5,848 bases of DNA from Betaproteobacteria bacterium RIFCSPLOWO2_02_FULL_62_17 (GTDB taxonomy: Bacteria; Pseudomonadota; Gammaproteobacteria; Burkholderiales; SG8-39): contig MEQV01000022.1 in the NCBI GenBank assembly GCA_001770355.1, positions 3,502-9,349 of the forward strand, written 5' to 3'. Of the stretch, positions 5,576 to 5,848 are shown in pieces (the first letter of the stretch is position 1; the number at the start of each line of letters is the position of its first letter). Both the position numbers and the translations under genes were made by a program. The notes beneath the pieces are model-generated. The model did no database searches and was not told the DNA's origin. It saw only the letters and a list, made by a program, of their open reading frames with translations.

Positions 5576-5603
5576 TTGACCGATCACAGGCGTAAAATAA
5601 GTC
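5576..5603 (+). promoter_or_regulatory. Weak candidate promoter for the CBS-domain gene
   Basis: TTGACC (5576-5581) is a good -35 match. TAAGTC (5598-5603), 16 bases downstream, is a poor -10; the better hexamer TAAAAT (5593-5598) is too close, only 11 bases away. A transcript from here would have a leader of about 20-25 bases before the ATG at 5632. Confidence 0.25.
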
Positions 5604-5631
5604 TGGAGCACAACCGCTTGGGGGAGGCAGC

Positions 5632-5848
5632 ATGGGAATGATTCGCCTGGGCGAAAAATCGCCCTTGACCGTGGCGCCGGAAGATAGCGTCGTCCAAGCG
5701 GCGCGCGCAATGACCGAACGCCGCGTCGGTGCCGCGACCGTTCTGGATGGGACCCGGGTCGTCGGCGTGGTCACGGAGCGTGACGTGCTGCAGAAAGTCG
5801 TTGCCGCCGGCGGCGACCCTGAGAGCATGCGCGTGCGCGACATCATGT
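5632..5848 (+). CDS. CBS-domain protein (partial, C-terminus beyond right edge)
   Basis: The first 72 residues are visible and the frame remains open at the window end. They contain one complete CBS motif: the strand SPLTVAPEDSVVQAARAMTERRVGAATVLD (10-39), then VVGVVTERDVLQKVVAAGG (43-61), with the TERD pattern typical of the adenosine-nucleotide-binding half. VRDIM at 68-72 begins the second CBS motif, as expected of a tandem pair. Stand-alone two-CBS proteins of about 140-150 residues are common in proteobacteria and often bind AMP, ATP or NAD-type ligands; whether another domain follows cannot be seen. GGGGAGG (5621-5627) four bases before ATG 5632 is a strong ribosome binding site. A second ATG at 5638 is also possible, with spacing of about ten bases. 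The gene is divergent from the Bug-type gene. Confidence 0.88.
   Translation, partial: MGMIRLGEKSPLTVAPEDSVVQAARAMTERRVGAATVLDGTRVVGVVTERDVLQKVVAAGGDPESMRVRDIM

Overview
The window looks like a piece of a GC-rich proteobacterial chromosome, most likely a betaproteobacterium of the Burkholderiales type. The inference rests on the GC-rich coding DNA, a lone Bug/TctC-type solute-binding protein (a family greatly expanded in Burkholderiales), a family III CoA-transferase, and an FNR/ANR-type box between genes. No database search was possible, so the taxonomy is inference. There are no RNA genes, insertion sequences, phage genes or CRISPR arrays.

Layout. (1) From the left edge to 776, on the minus strand, is the N-terminal part of a fumarate-reductase-type FAD oxidoreductase. 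Its first 69 residues are an unusual lysine-rich tail built on a 9-residue repeat, encoded by a near-perfect 27-bp tandem repeat. (2) At 777-1022 is a divergent intergenic region holding an FNR-like box, a 22-bp dyad and another inverted repeat. (3) At 1023-2219 (+) is a CaiB/BaiF family III CoA-transferase. (4) At 2251-3021 (-) is an enoyl-CoA hydratase/isomerase family protein lacking one of the two usual catalytic glutamates. (5) At 3124-3417 (-) is a small antibiotic-biosynthesis-monooxygenase (ABM) domain protein. (6) At 3519-4460 (+) is a ribose-phosphate pyrophosphokinase of a divergent subtype. (7) At 4491-5468 (-) is a secreted Bug/TctC-type binding protein. (8) From 5632 to the right edge (+) is the start of a CBS-domain protein. 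Every stretch between genes is shorter than 250 bp.

How the genes may work together. The FAD enzyme, CoA-transferase, enoyl-CoA hydratase and periplasmic binding protein are the kinds of parts used to take up an organic acid, activate it to a CoA thioester and oxidise or hydrate it. They are not one operon, because strands alternate and two pairs are convergent. The FAD gene and the CoA-transferase gene are divergent and may share regulation through the sites between them. The Prs-like enzyme and CBS protein concern nucleotide metabolism or sensing and have no obvious tie to the acyl-CoA genes.

Most of the window is ordinary accessory metabolism. The points most worth a second look are the repetitive basic tail on the FAD enzyme, the clustered symmetric sites at 820-914, and the altered PRPP-binding loop of the Prs-like protein.
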